64,000 nucleotides of DNA from WHSW01 sp963828755 (GCA_963828755.1 CAWHFY010000019.1:15570-79569); one strand, 5' to 3'; positions 34,442-43,127 are shown, numbered from the stretch's first letter. The notes: generated from the sequence alone by a model not told the origin. A program made the numbers and translations.

Positions 34442-34888
34442 ATGTCAACCGCCCCGCTCAAGTCACAGCGCAACCCCGTCCCACTCGGCTTTCTGCTGCG
34501 CGAGCCGGTGCGCCTCGGCAACGCGCTGATCGCCGAGCGGCTCGCCGAGAGCGGGCACCCGGACCTGCGCCCCCCGCACGGCAACGTCTTTCAGTTCCTC
34601 GACGCGGACGGCACCCGGGTCAGCATGCTCGCCGAGCGCGCCGCGATGACCAAGCAGTCGATGGCCGAGCTCGTCGCCCACCTCGAGCGCCACGGCTACG
34701 TCGAGCGGGTCCCCGACCCGAGCGACCGCCGCGCGAAGCTGGTGCGCGCGACCGACCGCGGCGCCGAGGTCTACGAGATCGCGCGTCAGGTCGTCGCCGA
34801 GATGGAGCGCGAGTGGACCGCGCGGGTCGGCAAGCGGCGCATGCGCGAGCTGCGCGAGACGCTCACGGAACTGAACGAGGGCCTCTAA
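34442..34888 (+). CDS. MarR-family transcriptional regulator
   Basis: A 148-residue dimeric winged-helix repressor. Segments are VFQFLDADGTRVSMLAERAAMTKQSMAELVAHLERHGYVERVPDPSDRRAKLV, given in parts: the recognition helix MTKQSMAELVAHLE and wing DPSDRRAKLVRAT with the invariant Asp-Arg-Arg. It is probably autoregulated and regulates the divergent ABM-like gene through the twin palindromes at 34388 and 34425. The effector is unknown. Confidence 0.92.
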   Translation: MSTAPLKSQRNPVPLGFLLREPVRLGNALIAERLAESGHPDLRPPHGNVFQFLDADGTRVSMLAERAAMTKQSMAELVAHLERHGYVERVPDPSDRRAKLVRATDRGAEVYEIARQVVAEMEREWTARVGKRRMRELRETLTELNEGL

Positions 34889-34966
34889 GCGCGAAGTGCC
34901 GCTCGGGTCGAGAGCGTCCGACTGGCCCCTGGCGGTAGAACACCGACTCTCGGCGCGCGGCGCGGC

Positions 34967-36058
34967 TCAGCCGAGCGCCAGCCCAAAGCCCTCGGCGCGG
35001 CGGAGCTTCGCCAGCCGCGCGCACTCCCGCTCGAGCTCGTCGCGGTCGAGCGACGCCAGGCGCTCGACCTCGATCTCGACGCGCTCGCCGGCCGCCCGCG
35101 CCTTCCAGATGCCGGCGAGCCGCCCGTCGCGCAGCACCGCCCCCGGGCTCGCGACCGCGCGAAAGAGGCGCTTGCGGACCGCCGCGTCGGGAACCAGCGT
35201 CTCGCGGTCGGCCTGCTGCAGGTACGGATCGCGCGGCGGGAGCATGCGCGTGCCGGCGGCCTGCGGCGGCGCGTCGAGCGTTTTGATATCCGCCGCGGCG
35301 ATCCAGCCGCGCCCGCCCGCCCACTCGACCTCGGCGAGCTCGTCGGCGACCTCGTCCCACAGCCTGTGCCCCTGCGCCGGCGCCAGCCCCGCCCACGCCG
35401 TGAATCCCTTGACCTCGGCGGGCCCGTAGAAGCGCAGGTAGGCGCGCACCAGGTCGCCGCCCTTCCGACGTCTCCCGGGGCGACCGGATCGGAATCGTCG
35501 CTGCGAGTCCATCCGCATCCCGGCGACGACGCCCGCGTAGCGCCACAGCATCGGGGAGACGTGGTGGCTCTGACACCCCTTGCACCACGGCAGCAGCTCG
35601 TCGCGGACCCGCTCGCGCAACTGGTCGTGCAGCCCGGTGCGGTCGAGGCGGCGACCGTTGCGCAGCGCCGCCCGGGTCGCCGCAGCGACCTCGTCGAGCG
35701 CCTCGGTCGGGGCGATCCCGTGCCGCTCGAGCGACCTCATCGCCCCCTGGCCGAGCTGGCGCCCGAGCTCGTCGTCGTCGGCGGAGATCGCGGTGCGTCC
35801 ATAGAGCGAGAGGTCGTCGGGCGTGACCACGTGGAGCGCCGCGCGCAGGCTCGGGCCGAGGACGAGGTCGCCGGCGTCGATCGCCGCAGAGTAGGACTCG
35901 CGGCTGGCCCCGGTCGCGCGAGCCGCCAGCGCCAGCATCGCCGAGTCGCGCTGGAAGTCCGAGGCCGGGCAGGAGGCGGCGGTAGCGAGGTCGATCCGCC
36001 GACGGCGGTCGAGCCCGTGGCGGGCGAGGCGGTGGGCGAGTACCTGCTCGCGGTTCAG
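34967..36058 (-). CDS. Winged-helix DNA-binding domain protein (HTH_42/AlkZ-like)
   Basis: About 363 residues of the winged-helix HTH_42 (YcaQ/AlkZ-like) family, whose known members unhook crosslinked or alkylated bases as DNA glycosylases. Seen are the N-terminal QVLAHRLARHGLDRR, LGPSLRAALHVVTPDDL, the FYGPAEVKGFTAWAGL strand (helix-turn-helix region) and the C-terminal GRLAGIWKARAAGERVEIEVERL. The start is uncertain: no ATG or GTG lies before ALNREQVLAHR, and CTG 36058 is my placement. It follows pntB by 16 bases, so it may be in the pnt transcript. The glycosylase QxQ-type catalytic motif is not evident to me. Confidence 0.75.
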   Translation of the reverse strand: MNREQVLAHRLARHGLDRRRRIDLATAASCPASDFQRDSAMLALAARATGASRESYSAAIDAGDLVLGPSLRAALHVVTPDDLSLYGRTAISADDDELGRQLGQGAMRSLERHGIAPTEALDEVAAATRAALRNGRRLDRTGLHDQLRERVRDELLPWCKGCQSHHVSPMLWRYAGVVAGMRMDSQRRFRSGRPGRRRKGGDLVRAYLRFYGPAEVKGFTAWAGLAPAQGHRLWDEVADELAEVEWAGGRGWIAAADIKTLDAPPQAAGTRMLPPRDPYLQQADRETLVPDAAVRKRLFRAVASPGAVLRDGRLAGIWKARAAGERVEIEVERLASLDRDELERECARLAKLRRAEGFGLALG

Positions 36059-36074
36059 AGCCGGCCCCGAGGCG

Positions 36075-37484
36075 TCAGGTGTTCTCGATCTCGGCCGCGA
36101 TCTCGGCCGCGGCCGCCTTCGCGTCGCCGAACAGCATCGAGGTGTTGTCGAGATAGAAGAGGTCATTGTCGATCCCGGCGAATCCCGGCGAGAGCGAGCG
36201 CTTGATCACGATCACCTGGCGCGCCTCGGAGACCTCGATGATCGGCATCCCTGCGATCGGCGAGTTCGGGTCGTTCTTGGCCGCCGGGTTCGTGACGTCG
36301 TTGGCGCCGATCACGACGGCGACGTCGGTGCGGGGCAGCTCGGGGTTGATGTCGTCCATCTCGCGCAGCTTCTCGTAGGGCACGTCGGCCTCGGCGAGCA
36401 GCACGTTCATGTGCCCGGGCATCCGCCCGGCGACCGGGTGGATCGCGTAGTTGACCTCGACCCCGCGCTTCTCGAGCTCGTCGGCCATCTCCTTGACCGC
36501 GTGCTGGGCCTGGGCGACGGCGAGTCCGTAGCCGGGGACGATCACCACCGAGTCGGCGTAGGCGAGCTTGATCGCCGCGTCCTGCGCGCCGATCGAGATG
36601 TGCGGGCGCTCCTCGCCGCCGCCCGCCCCGGCCGCCGGGGCGCCGCCGAAGCCGGAGAAGAGGATGTTGGCGACCGAGCGGTTCATCGCCGTCGCCATCT
36701 CCATCGTGAGCAACGTTCCCGACGAGCCGACGAGGGTCCCGGCCACGATCAGGGCGACGTTGTCGAGCGCGAACCCGGCGGCCGCGGCGGAGAGGCCGGT
36801 GAACGCGTTCAGCAGCGAGATCACCACCGGCATGTCGGCGCCGCCGATCGGCAGTACGACCAGGTTTCCGAGCAGCGCGGCGGCGACCAGGACCAGAATG
36901 AAGAGGCCCTGCGAGGGGTCGTCGGAGGAGGCGAGCACGATGCAGGCGACCAGGATCCCGACCACCAGGACGGCGTTGATCACCTGCTGGCCCGGGACCG
37001 CGAGCGGCCGCGTCGGGATCAGGTCCTGGAGCTTGGCGAAGGCGATGTTGGAGCCCCAGAAGGAGACCGAGCCGACGACAGCGCTGAACAGGATCGGGAT
37101 CAGCTCGTCGAGGGGAAAGTCGCCGTCGAGGGCGATTCCGTGGCGGAACTCCGACCACGCGATCAGCGCGACGGCGCCGCCGCCCACGCCGTTGTAGAGC
37201 GCCACCATCTGCGGCATCTCGGTCATCTGCACGCGCAACGAGGCGATCACGCCGACCGCCGAGCCAACCGCGAGCCCGCCGATGATCACGCCCCAGTTGC
37301 CGAGCCCGTCGAGCAGCAGCGTGGTGATCACCGCGATCGCCATGCCACCGGCGGCGATCAGGTTGCCGTTCTTGGCCGTGCGCGGGTGCGTGCCCTGCAT
37401 CAGGCCGTAGATGAAGAGCGAGAACGAGAGCGTGTACAGCAGGACCGAGGCGTCGCCGCCGGCCTCGAGCACTGCGAGCGTCAC
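36075..37484 (-). CDS. pntB: NAD(P)+ transhydrogenase subunit beta PntB
   Basis: A 469-residue proton-translocating transhydrogenase subunit. The N-terminal half has about eight or nine membrane helices (LLYTLSFSLFIYGLMQGT, VGVIASLRVQMTEMPQMVALYNGVGG). The C-terminal half is the NADP(H)-binding domain III (VVIVPGYGLAVAQAQHAVKEM, HPVAGRMPGHMNVLLAEADVPY, VVIGANDVTNPAAKNDPNSPIAGMPI; cited in parts). It couples hydride transfer from NADH to NADP+ to proton entry and so supplies NADPH. Its start overlaps the pntA2 stop by four bases. Confidence 0.95.
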   Translation of the reverse strand: MTLAVLEAGGDASVLLYTLSFSLFIYGLMQGTHPRTAKNGNLIAAGGMAIAVITTLLLDGLGNWGVIIGGLAVGSAVGVIASLRVQMTEMPQMVALYNGVGGGAVALIAWSEFRHGIALDGDFPLDELIPILFSAVVGSVSFWGSNIAFAKLQDLIPTRPLAVPGQQVINAVLVVGILVACIVLASSDDPSQGLFILVLVAAALLGNLVVLPIGGADMPVVISLLNAFTGLSAAAAGFALDNVALIVAGTLVGSSGTLLTMEMATAMNRSVANILFSGFGGAPAAGAGGGEERPHISIGAQDAAIKLAYADSVVIVPGYGLAVAQAQHAVKEMADELEKRGVEVNYAIHPVAGRMPGHMNVLLAEADVPYEKLREMDDINPELPRTDVAVVIGANDVTNPAAKNDPNSPIAGMPIIEVSEARQVIVIKRSLSPGFAGIDNDLFYLDNTSMLFGDAKAAAAEIAAEIENT

Positions 37485-37828
37485 GTGGCCCGTCCCTCAT
37501 CCGACCCCGACGCGCCCGGACGCGAAGCGGAGGACGTGTCAGGGGATGGTTTCGGCTTGCGCACGAACATGCCGAGCATCCGGTCGGTGACCATGAAGCC
37601 GCCGACGATGTTGATCGTGCCGAAGGCGATCGCGATGAAGCCGAGCAGCTGCTCGAGGAAGCCGTCGGCGACCCCGGCGACGATCAGGCCGCCGAGCATC
37701 ACGATCCCGTGGATCGCGTTCGTCTGGCTCATCAGCGGGGTGTGCAGGGTGGTCGGGACCTTCGAGATCACGGCGAAGCCGACGAACGCGGCCAGGACGA
37801 AGATGACGAGCTCGGTGACGAGGTCCAT
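37481..37828 (-). CDS. pntA2: NAD(P) transhydrogenase subunit alpha part 2
   Basis: A 115-residue membrane subunit with three helices, beginning VTELVIFVLAAFVGFAVISKVP. It corresponds to the C-terminal membrane portion of a full-length PntA. The split alpha subunit is normal in actinobacteria and many alphaproteobacteria. A charged, Pro/Ser-rich tail (residues about 90-115) is longer than usual. It lies between the NAD-binding alpha subunit (40-base gap) and pntB (4-base overlap). Confidence 0.93.
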   Translation of the reverse strand: MDLVTELVIFVLAAFVGFAVISKVPTTLHTPLMSQTNAIHGIVMLGGLIVAGVADGFLEQLLGFIAIAFGTINIVGGFMVTDRMLGMFVRKPKPSPDTSSASRPGASGSDEGRAT

Positions 37829-37868
37829 CAGGTTCGCCGCCCGGCTGCCGGCGCTCGCCGCTCGATCG

Positions 37869-38978
37869 TCACTTCGCCGCCCTCTCGTTGCGGATCTCGC
37901 CCTCGTGCGTGAGGCACGCGCCGGCGAGCACCTCGTCGTCGAAGTTGAGGTTCAGGTTGCCGTCCTCGTCGAGCAGCAGGCCGAGCAGGTTCTCGATGTT
38001 CTTTGCGTACAGCTGCGACGCGTGCACCGCCATGTCCGAGGGCAGGTTGACCGGCGAGATCACCTTGACGCCGTTGTCGGAGACGACCGTCTTTCCCGCC
38101 TCGGTGAGCTCGCAGTTGCCGCCCGAGTCGCCGGCGAGGTCGATGATGACCGAGCCGGGAGCCATGTTGGCGACGGCCTGGCGGGTGATCAGGACCGGCG
38201 CTGGGCGCCCGGGGATCTGCGCCGTGGTGATGATCACGTCCTGGCGGGCTGCGTTCTCGGCCAGGGCCTCGCGGACCTGCTCGTTCTCCTCCTCGGTCAG
38301 CGGCCGCGCGTAGCCGCCCTCGTCCTCCGCGTCGGGGATGAAGTCGAGCTCGAGCGGGCGGCCACCGAGCGACCCGATCTGCTCCCAGGCGGCGCGGCGG
38401 ATGTCGAAGCCGGTGACCACGGCGCCGAGGCGTTTCGCGGTCGCGATCGCCTGGAGCCCGGCGACCCCGGCGCCCAGGACCAGGACCTTCGACGGGGTGA
38501 CCGTGCCGGCGGCGGTGGTCATCATCGGGAAGAAGCGGCCGGCCTCGCGGGCGGCGAGCAGGGTCGCGGCGTAGCCGGCGACGTTGGCCTGCGAGGAGAG
38601 CGCGTCCATCGCCTGCGCGCGCGTGATGCGCGGGATCGCCTCCATCGCGAAGCTCGTGACCCCCGCGGAGGCGAGCGCCTGGTTGGTCTGGGCGGAGGTC
38701 AGCGGCGCCAGGTGGCCGATCAGGACCTGGCCCTTGCTCAACTTGCCGATCTCCATCGCGGTCGGGACGGCGACGTGGGCGACGACCTCGGCGCCCCAGG
38801 GATCGCCGATCTCGGCGCCGGCCTCGGTGTAATCGGAGTCCGGGTGGCCGGAGCCCTCGCCGGCACCCGACTCGACGACCACGTCGACGCCCTTTGCGGC
38901 AAGCGAAGCGACCACGTCCGGGGTCAATGCGACCCGGCGCTCGGCTTGCGCGGTTTCTTTGGGGACCCCGACCTTCAT
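37869..38978 (-). CDS. pntA1: NAD(P) transhydrogenase subunit alpha part 1 (NAD-binding)
   Basis: A 369-residue NAD(H)-binding domain I subunit. It starts MKVGVPKETAQAERRVALTP, the alanine-dehydrogenase/PntA N-terminal signature. The nucleotide-binding glycine motif is VLGAGVAGLQAIATAKRLGA, with GFDIRRAAWEQIGSLGG after it; the loop with Gln-rich catalytic residue is in the ARQDVIITTAQIPGRPAP segment. First gene of a pntA1-A2-B operon that supplies NADPH from the proton gradient. Confidence 0.95.
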   Translation of the reverse strand: MKVGVPKETAQAERRVALTPDVVASLAAKGVDVVVESGAGEGSGHPDSDYTEAGAEIGDPWGAEVVAHVAVPTAMEIGKLSKGQVLIGHLAPLTSAQTNQALASAGVTSFAMEAIPRITRAQAMDALSSQANVAGYAATLLAAREAGRFFPMMTTAAGTVTPSKVLVLGAGVAGLQAIATAKRLGAVVTGFDIRRAAWEQIGSLGGRPLELDFIPDAEDEGGYARPLTEEENEQVREALAENAARQDVIITTAQIPGRPAPVLITRQAVANMAPGSVIIDLAGDSGGNCELTEAGKTVVSDNGVKVISPVNLPSDMAVHASQLYAKNIENLLGLLLDEDGNLNLNFDDEVLAGACLTHEGEIRNERAAK

Positions 38979-39007
38979 TCCCTGAAAAGCCGGGGGAGCC
39001 TAGCCGA

Positions 39008-39712
39008 ATGAAATGGGTCAATGTTCAGACGATGAACGTGGAGGGTCTCGGCCCGAGGGCGCGGACGGCGCCCGAGCTCAAGGCTCAGATCGAGGCGGAG
39101 CGCCTCGGGCGGCCGTTTCTCGTCTACCGCGATGGCGACGACGAGCAGCAGCTCCTGACGATCGCCGACGGAGTGAGCTCGCTCTGGGTCGGGCGCAGCG
39201 AGTCGGCCGACCTCAGCCTCGGCTGGGACGAGGAGGTGTCGAGCCTGCACGCCCAGCTCGAGCTGGTCGGGCTCGAGTGCACGCTGATCGACGACGGCCT
39301 CTCGCGCAACGGTTCGTTCGTCAACGGCGAGCGGATCAGCGGGCGGCGCCGGCTGCGCGACGCCGACACGCTGCGCTTCGGACGCACCGGGGTGATCTAC
39401 CGAGCCCCGGCCGAGAGCGGCAGCGAGACGGTGCTCTCCGGCGACGCGCTCACCGCGGCCGGGGTCTCGCCGGCGCAGAAGCGGGTCCTGGTAGCGCTCT
39501 GCCGGCCGTTCAAGGACGGGTCATCGTTCGCGACCCCGGCCACCAACGGGCAGATCGGCGAGGAGTTGCACCTGAGCGTCGACGCGGTCAAGACCCACCT
39601 GCGGGCTCTGTTCGAGAAGTTCGGGGTCGAGGGCCTGCCGCAGAACCAGAAGCGGGTCGCCCTGGTCGAGCGAGCGCTCCAGAGCGGGTTGGTCTCGGAG
39701 CGCGAGCTCTAG
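39008..39712 (+). CDS. FHA-domain protein with C-terminal helix-turn-helix
   Basis: About 234 residues. Residues 50-125 are an FHA phosphothreonine-binding domain with the GR (WVGRSESADLSLG), SxxH (SSLHAQLEL) and NG (SRNGSFVNGE) signatures. Residues about 160-234 form a helix-turn-helix like the LuxR/GerE type (NGQIGEELHLSVDAVKTHLRALFEKFG, given in parts). The fusion suggests a DNA-binding protein controlled by Ser/Thr phosphorylation. A receptor kinase gene lies 1.4 kb away (40394-42426). It is divergent from pntA1 by 29 bases. An ATG at 39032 is an alternative start. Confidence 0.87.
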   Translation: MKWVNVQTMNVEGLGPRARTAPELKAQIEAERLGRPFLVYRDGDDEQQLLTIADGVSSLWVGRSESADLSLGWDEEVSSLHAQLELVGLECTLIDDGLSRNGSFVNGERISGRRRLRDADTLRFGRTGVIYRAPAESGSETVLSGDALTAAGVSPAQKRVLVALCRPFKDGSSFATPATNGQIGEELHLSVDAVKTHLRALFEKFGVEGLPQNQKRVALVERALQSGLVSEREL

Positions 39713-39963
39713 ACCGGCGTCGCCTCGAACCCGTCGACGTGCCCACCGGCGGCCTCAACGAGCTCGCGGACCGTCTCGATCGCCTCCTCCTCGGAGGCGG
39801 CGGAGAGCTTGAACTCGAACCCCTGCGGCACGCTCGGAAACGGCTGGCCGGGATCGATCATCCCGCCGGTCCATCCCTCCGGTGTGAACTCGAGGTTGAT
39901 CCGCGCCCGGGCGCCGTCGTCGATCACCCCTCTGCACGCCACCCGGTAGACGGTCTCGGCCAC
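39709..39963 (-). CDS. Small hypothetical protein (84 residues)
   Basis: A soluble alpha/beta protein, MAETVYRVACRGVIDDGARARI at the start and a predicted helix SEEEAIETVRELVEAAGG near the end. It has no motif I recognise. Its stop overlaps the convergent FHA gene by four bases, and the next gene upstream in its direction ends nine bases before its start, so it is probably the second gene of a two-gene operon with the SnoaL-like protein. Confidence 0.6.
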   Translation of the reverse strand: MAETVYRVACRGVIDDGARARINLEFTPEGWTGGMIDPGQPFPSVPQGFEFKLSAASEEEAIETVRELVEAAGGHVDGFEATPV

Positions 39964-39972
39964 GCGGCCACC

Positions 39973-40374
39973 CTACTCCGCGAGCCCGGCGGCTTCGAGC
40001 GCATCGGCGCGCTCCATGATGCTCTCGATCCGGATCACCGAACCGCCTCTGAAGGTCCAGACCTGGAAGTAGCGCATGCTCACCGGCGCGCCGCTCGACG
40101 GGCCGGTCGCCCGCTGATCGACCCGGGCGACGACGCTGTCTCCGGCGTCGAGGAACTCGTCGGCGGAGATCGTCGGGCCCGAGAAGTCCTTGAGGAAGTC
40201 GCCTCGCATGTAGCGGCGGATCGCGTCGATCCCGTAGTGCGGCCCGGCCTCCGGGAAATCGGATCGGAGCACGAGGACGACGTACGGGTCGTAGAGCTCG
40301 ACCCCGGCGCCGAAGTCACCCCTCCCCCAGCGCTCGTAGATCCGTCGCAGAGTCTCGACGTTCGCCGCTGACAC
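39973..40374 (-). CDS. SnoaL-like (NTF2-fold) protein
   Basis: A 133-residue NTF2-fold protein. It starts MSAANVETLRRIYERWGRGDF, then has YDPYVVLVLRSDFPEAG, GIDAIRRYMRGDFLKDF and a closing strand MRYFQVWTFRGGSVIRIESIM, the standard SnoaL-like layout. It probably binds a small hydrophobic ligand or acts as an isomerase or hydrolase; no catalytic pair can be named. It lies between the kinase (stop 40394, opposite side of a 20-base gap) and the 84-residue gene. Confidence 0.8.
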   Translation of the reverse strand: MSAANVETLRRIYERWGRGDFGAGVELYDPYVVLVLRSDFPEAGPHYGIDAIRRYMRGDFLKDFSGPTISADEFLDAGDSVVARVDQRATGPSSGAPVSMRYFQVWTFRGGSVIRIESIMERADALEAAGLAE

Positions 40375-40393
40375 CGGGCTCAGTATCCCGGAA

Positions 40394-42426
40394 CTAGGGC
40401 TGTACGCCCGGGTCGATCCGAGTCAGGGTGTCGTCCTGGCCGTTGGCGACCCAGACGCTCTTCGGACCGACCGTGATCCCCTCTGGCCCGTGGCCGACCT
40501 CGATCGTCTGCGCGACCTTCGCGCTCTCCGGGTCGATGCGGACGACCGAGTCGCCACCGCCGATCGCCACCCAAACCGAGCCGAATCCGGCGGCGACGCC
40601 GCGCGGCTCGGTGCCGACGTCGATCGTGTCCTGCTCGAGGCCGTTGGAGACCACCGAGACGGTGCCGTCGCCGGAGTTCGCGACCCACTCCGACCCGTTT
40701 GCGACCGCGATGCCCTTCGGGTTCGAGCCGACCTCGATCGGCGGATCGGGGTTGGCATTGACCGGGTTGATCCGCTGGATCGTGCCGTCGAGCCGGTTCG
40801 TGACCCAGAGCCCGCCGTCGCCGGCGGCGAGCCCGTACGGGCTCTTGCCGACCGTGATCGTGCGCACCGCGCCGCTGGCGGTGTCGACCTTGGAAACCGT
40901 GGTCGCGCCGCTGTTGGCAACCCAGATCGCCCCCTCGGCGAACGCGACGTTGCCGGGCGGGGCGCCGACTGCGATCTGGTCCTCGACCGTGCCGTCGCCG
41001 GGGCTCAGCCGCAGCAGGGTCGGCGCGTTGTATCCGCCGACCCAGATCGAGCCGTCGCCGACCGCAATCCCCTCCGGCTTGAACGCGAGCCCGAATTCGG
41101 CGAGTTGCTTCGCCGGGTCGCCGTCGACCAGCGAGACGGAGTCACCGAGCCGGTTGGTGGTCCAGATTCCCTCTTGGCCGTGGACGACGTTCACCGGAAG
41201 CTTCCCGACCGGGACCGGCTTCCCGTCGATCTCGGCGTTCGGGGTCGCCGGCGCCGTCCGCCCACCGCCCGCGGTCGAGGACGTGTCCGGGGCGCCGCCT
41301 CCCCCGCCGTCGTCGCGCCGCCGCCCGCGAGGGCGACCACTGCGACGACCGCGATCACCGCCGCCATCACCGCGCCGCTCACGATCAAGGCTCCGCGGCG
41401 GGGCTTGCGGGGCGGGGTCGGCGTCGGGGTCGTCGCCGCCGCCGAGGGCGCGATCGGCGCAGGGTCGGCCTGGCGCTCCGCCGTCGCCGCGAGCCGCGTT
41501 CGTTCCGCGGTCGTCGTCGCATCGGCGGGGCCCGGCGCCGCGGCGCCGATCGCGACGCTGCGCTCGGCCTCGACCGTCGGCTGGCCCTGGACGGCGGCGG
41601 TGACCGCGCGAGCGAAGTCGCCCGCGGACGGGAAGCGATCCTCGGGCTCCTTGGCCAGCGCCCGCGCCACGACGAGGTCGAGCTCGCCCGGAAGCTCGGG
41701 GCGCCGCAGACGCACCCGCGGCGGCTCCTCCTGCAGGTGCGCGTACATCTTCGCCACCTTGTCGTCGCGCGCCGCGAACGGCGGGTGGCCCGTGAGCAAC
41801 TCGAACAGGACGCAGCCGAGCGCGTAGACGTCGGCGCGGGCGTCGACCCGCTCGCCGCGGATCTGCTCCGGCGCGACGTAGTCGAGCGTGCCCACGAAGG
41901 CTCCGGTCGCGGTCACGCCGGTCGAGGCCTCGACCATTCGCGCGAGGCCAAAGTCGGTCAGGTAGACGCGCTCGTCGGGCCCCTCCCCCTCGATCAGGAT
42001 GTTGCCGGGCTTGATGTCGCGGTGGACGAGCCCGCGGGCGTGGGCGGCGTCGAGCGCCGCAGCGACCTCGGCGATCACGGCGGCGGCGTGATCGGGGCTC
42101 ATCGGGCCCTTGGCGCCCAGCAACCCGCGCAGGTCGGTGCCGTCGATCAGGTCCATGGTCACGAACAGCAGGCCGTCCTCCTCGCCGGCGTGGTGGATCG
42201 CAACCACGTTTGGGTGGCGGATCGAGACCGCAATCCGCGACTCCTCGCCGAAGCGGCGGCGGAAGCGCTCGTCGGAGGCGAGCTCGGGCGAGATCACCTT
42301 GAGCGCGACGACGTGGTCGAGCGCCAGGTGGGTCGCCTTGTAGACGACCCCCATCCCGCCCCTGCCGGCGAGCCCCTCGATCCGGTGTCCGGCGAAAACC
42401 GACCCGGGCTGAAGCGGATCAGCCAT
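40394..42426 (-). CDS. Receptor Ser/Thr protein kinase with extracellular beta-propeller (frame break near 41303)
   Basis: About 677 residues. Residues 1-280 are a Hanks-type kinase: glycine loop GRGGMGVVYK, catalytic Lys43 in VALKVI, HRDIKPGN at 135-142, DFG at 158-160 and APEQ. Residues about 344-370 form one membrane helix (ALIVSGAVMAAVIAVVAVV). A loss of one G in a run near 41303 breaks the frame right after it. The extracellular part has a Thr/Pro-rich linker, then about six repeats containing 'G.IWVAN'-type strands (GSIWVGGYN, GAIWVANSG, GGLWVTNRL, SEWVANSG, GSVWVAIGG, KSVWVANGQ). These form a YVTN/Vgb-type six-bladed propeller, as in PknD-like kinases. It starts 30 bases from the HTH gene. 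Confidence 0.9.
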
Positions 42427-42455
42427 GGCGCGATCCTACGCGGCTTGGCGCCGGA

Positions 42456-42977
42456 CTAATCGAAGTCGTCGCGCTCGCGCAAGAACCAGCGCCCGCCGCG
42501 ATTCTCGAACAGCTCTCGTTTCCCTCGGTAGAGGTGGGCCGATACGGCAGGCTGGGAGGTCCCGAGCGACCGAGCGAGCTCGCCCGCCCTGGACCCGGGC
42601 GCCGCGGCGACCGCGCGGGCGACGTCGTCGCGCGCGACGCGTTGCGGTCGGCGATCAGGTGTCGAGCCGTCCTCCACGACTTCGTCGAGCAGCAGCGCGC
42701 GAGCCCGCAAGAGCCGCGACCGCTCGATGACGAGAGGACCGCACGCGGCCAACTCATTCTCGATCGCCTCGATCCGGTCCTCGATCTGCTCCAGGGCAAC
42801 CTCCACGGCGAGGGTGTCCCCGCGGTTCCGCGGAACCGTTATGACGCCGTCGCGTGACTTGTCAGATGACTTGTCATGGTCACTGTCGCGGTTCCGCGGG
42901 GCCTGGATGTCATGGTCAGCGAACGGGGGCGGCAACTGGAGGTCACGGCTGGTCGCTGGCCGATTTGAGAAGAACAT
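42456..42977 (-). CDS. Coiled-coil/helix-turn-helix protein with repeat-containing N-terminus
   Basis: About 173 residues from ATG 42977 (MFFSNRPATSRDLQLPPP); the frame stays open to 43061. Residues 30-75 contain coding repeats: PRNR twice, 22 codons apart, and DKSSDKSR, arising from DNA direct repeats. A coiled coil follows (VALEQIEDRIEAIENELAACG), then a C-terminal winged-helix-like domain, ELARSLGTSQPAVSAHLYRGKRELF, ending WFLRERDDFD (cited in parts). It looks like a DNA-binding regulator. I recognise no family beyond the HTH. A good promoter and an SOS-box-like element overlap the start (42971-43013). Confidence 0.65.
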   Translation of the reverse strand: MFFSNRPATSRDLQLPPPFADHDIQAPRNRDSDHDKSSDKSRDGVITVPRNRGDTLAVEVALEQIEDRIEAIENELAACGPLVIERSRLLRARALLLDEVVEDGSTPDRRPQRVARDDVARAVAAAPGSRAGELARSLGTSQPAVSAHLYRGKRELFENRGGRWFLRERDDFD

Positions 42978-42984
42978 ACGTTCG
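42971..42984 (-). promoter_or_regulatory. LexA SOS-box-like element
   Basis: Read on the minus strand it is CGAACGTATGTTCT, a 13/14 fit to the Gram-positive/actinobacterial SOS box CGAAC-N4-GTTCG (the last base is T rather than G). It overlaps the start codon of the HTH gene (ATG 42977-42975) and lies at the transcription start implied by the promoter at 42986-43013. Confidence 0.55.
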
Positions 42985-42985
42985 T

Positions 42986-43013
42986 ATCGTAGGCCGTCCT
43001 CCGGACGGATCAA
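42986..43013 (-). promoter_or_regulatory. Promoter-like -35/-10 pair with a palindromic spacer
   Basis: On the minus strand, TTGATC (43013-43008), 16 bases, TACGAT (42991-42986), giving a 4/6 match for each. The spacer contains a further inverted repeat, CCGTCC-GGA-GGACGG (42994-43008). The -10 lies 8 bases before the ATG at 42977, so the transcript would be leaderless or nearly so. Confidence 0.5.
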
Positions 43014-43127
43014 TCCGTCGGCGCGGGCACCATGCTTCAGCTCCTCCTGCGCGAGGGCCACGTGAGCAGCGCCGGCTCGCCAAGGCGGACCATGAGCGCG
43101 CCGCGCCGATCCGACGCCGTTCGGCGC

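Noticed and set aside
36411..39011. An 866-codon open frame antisense to the pnt operon
   Set aside because: Long only because of GC-rich codon bias of pntB/A1. No motif, no ribosome-binding site.
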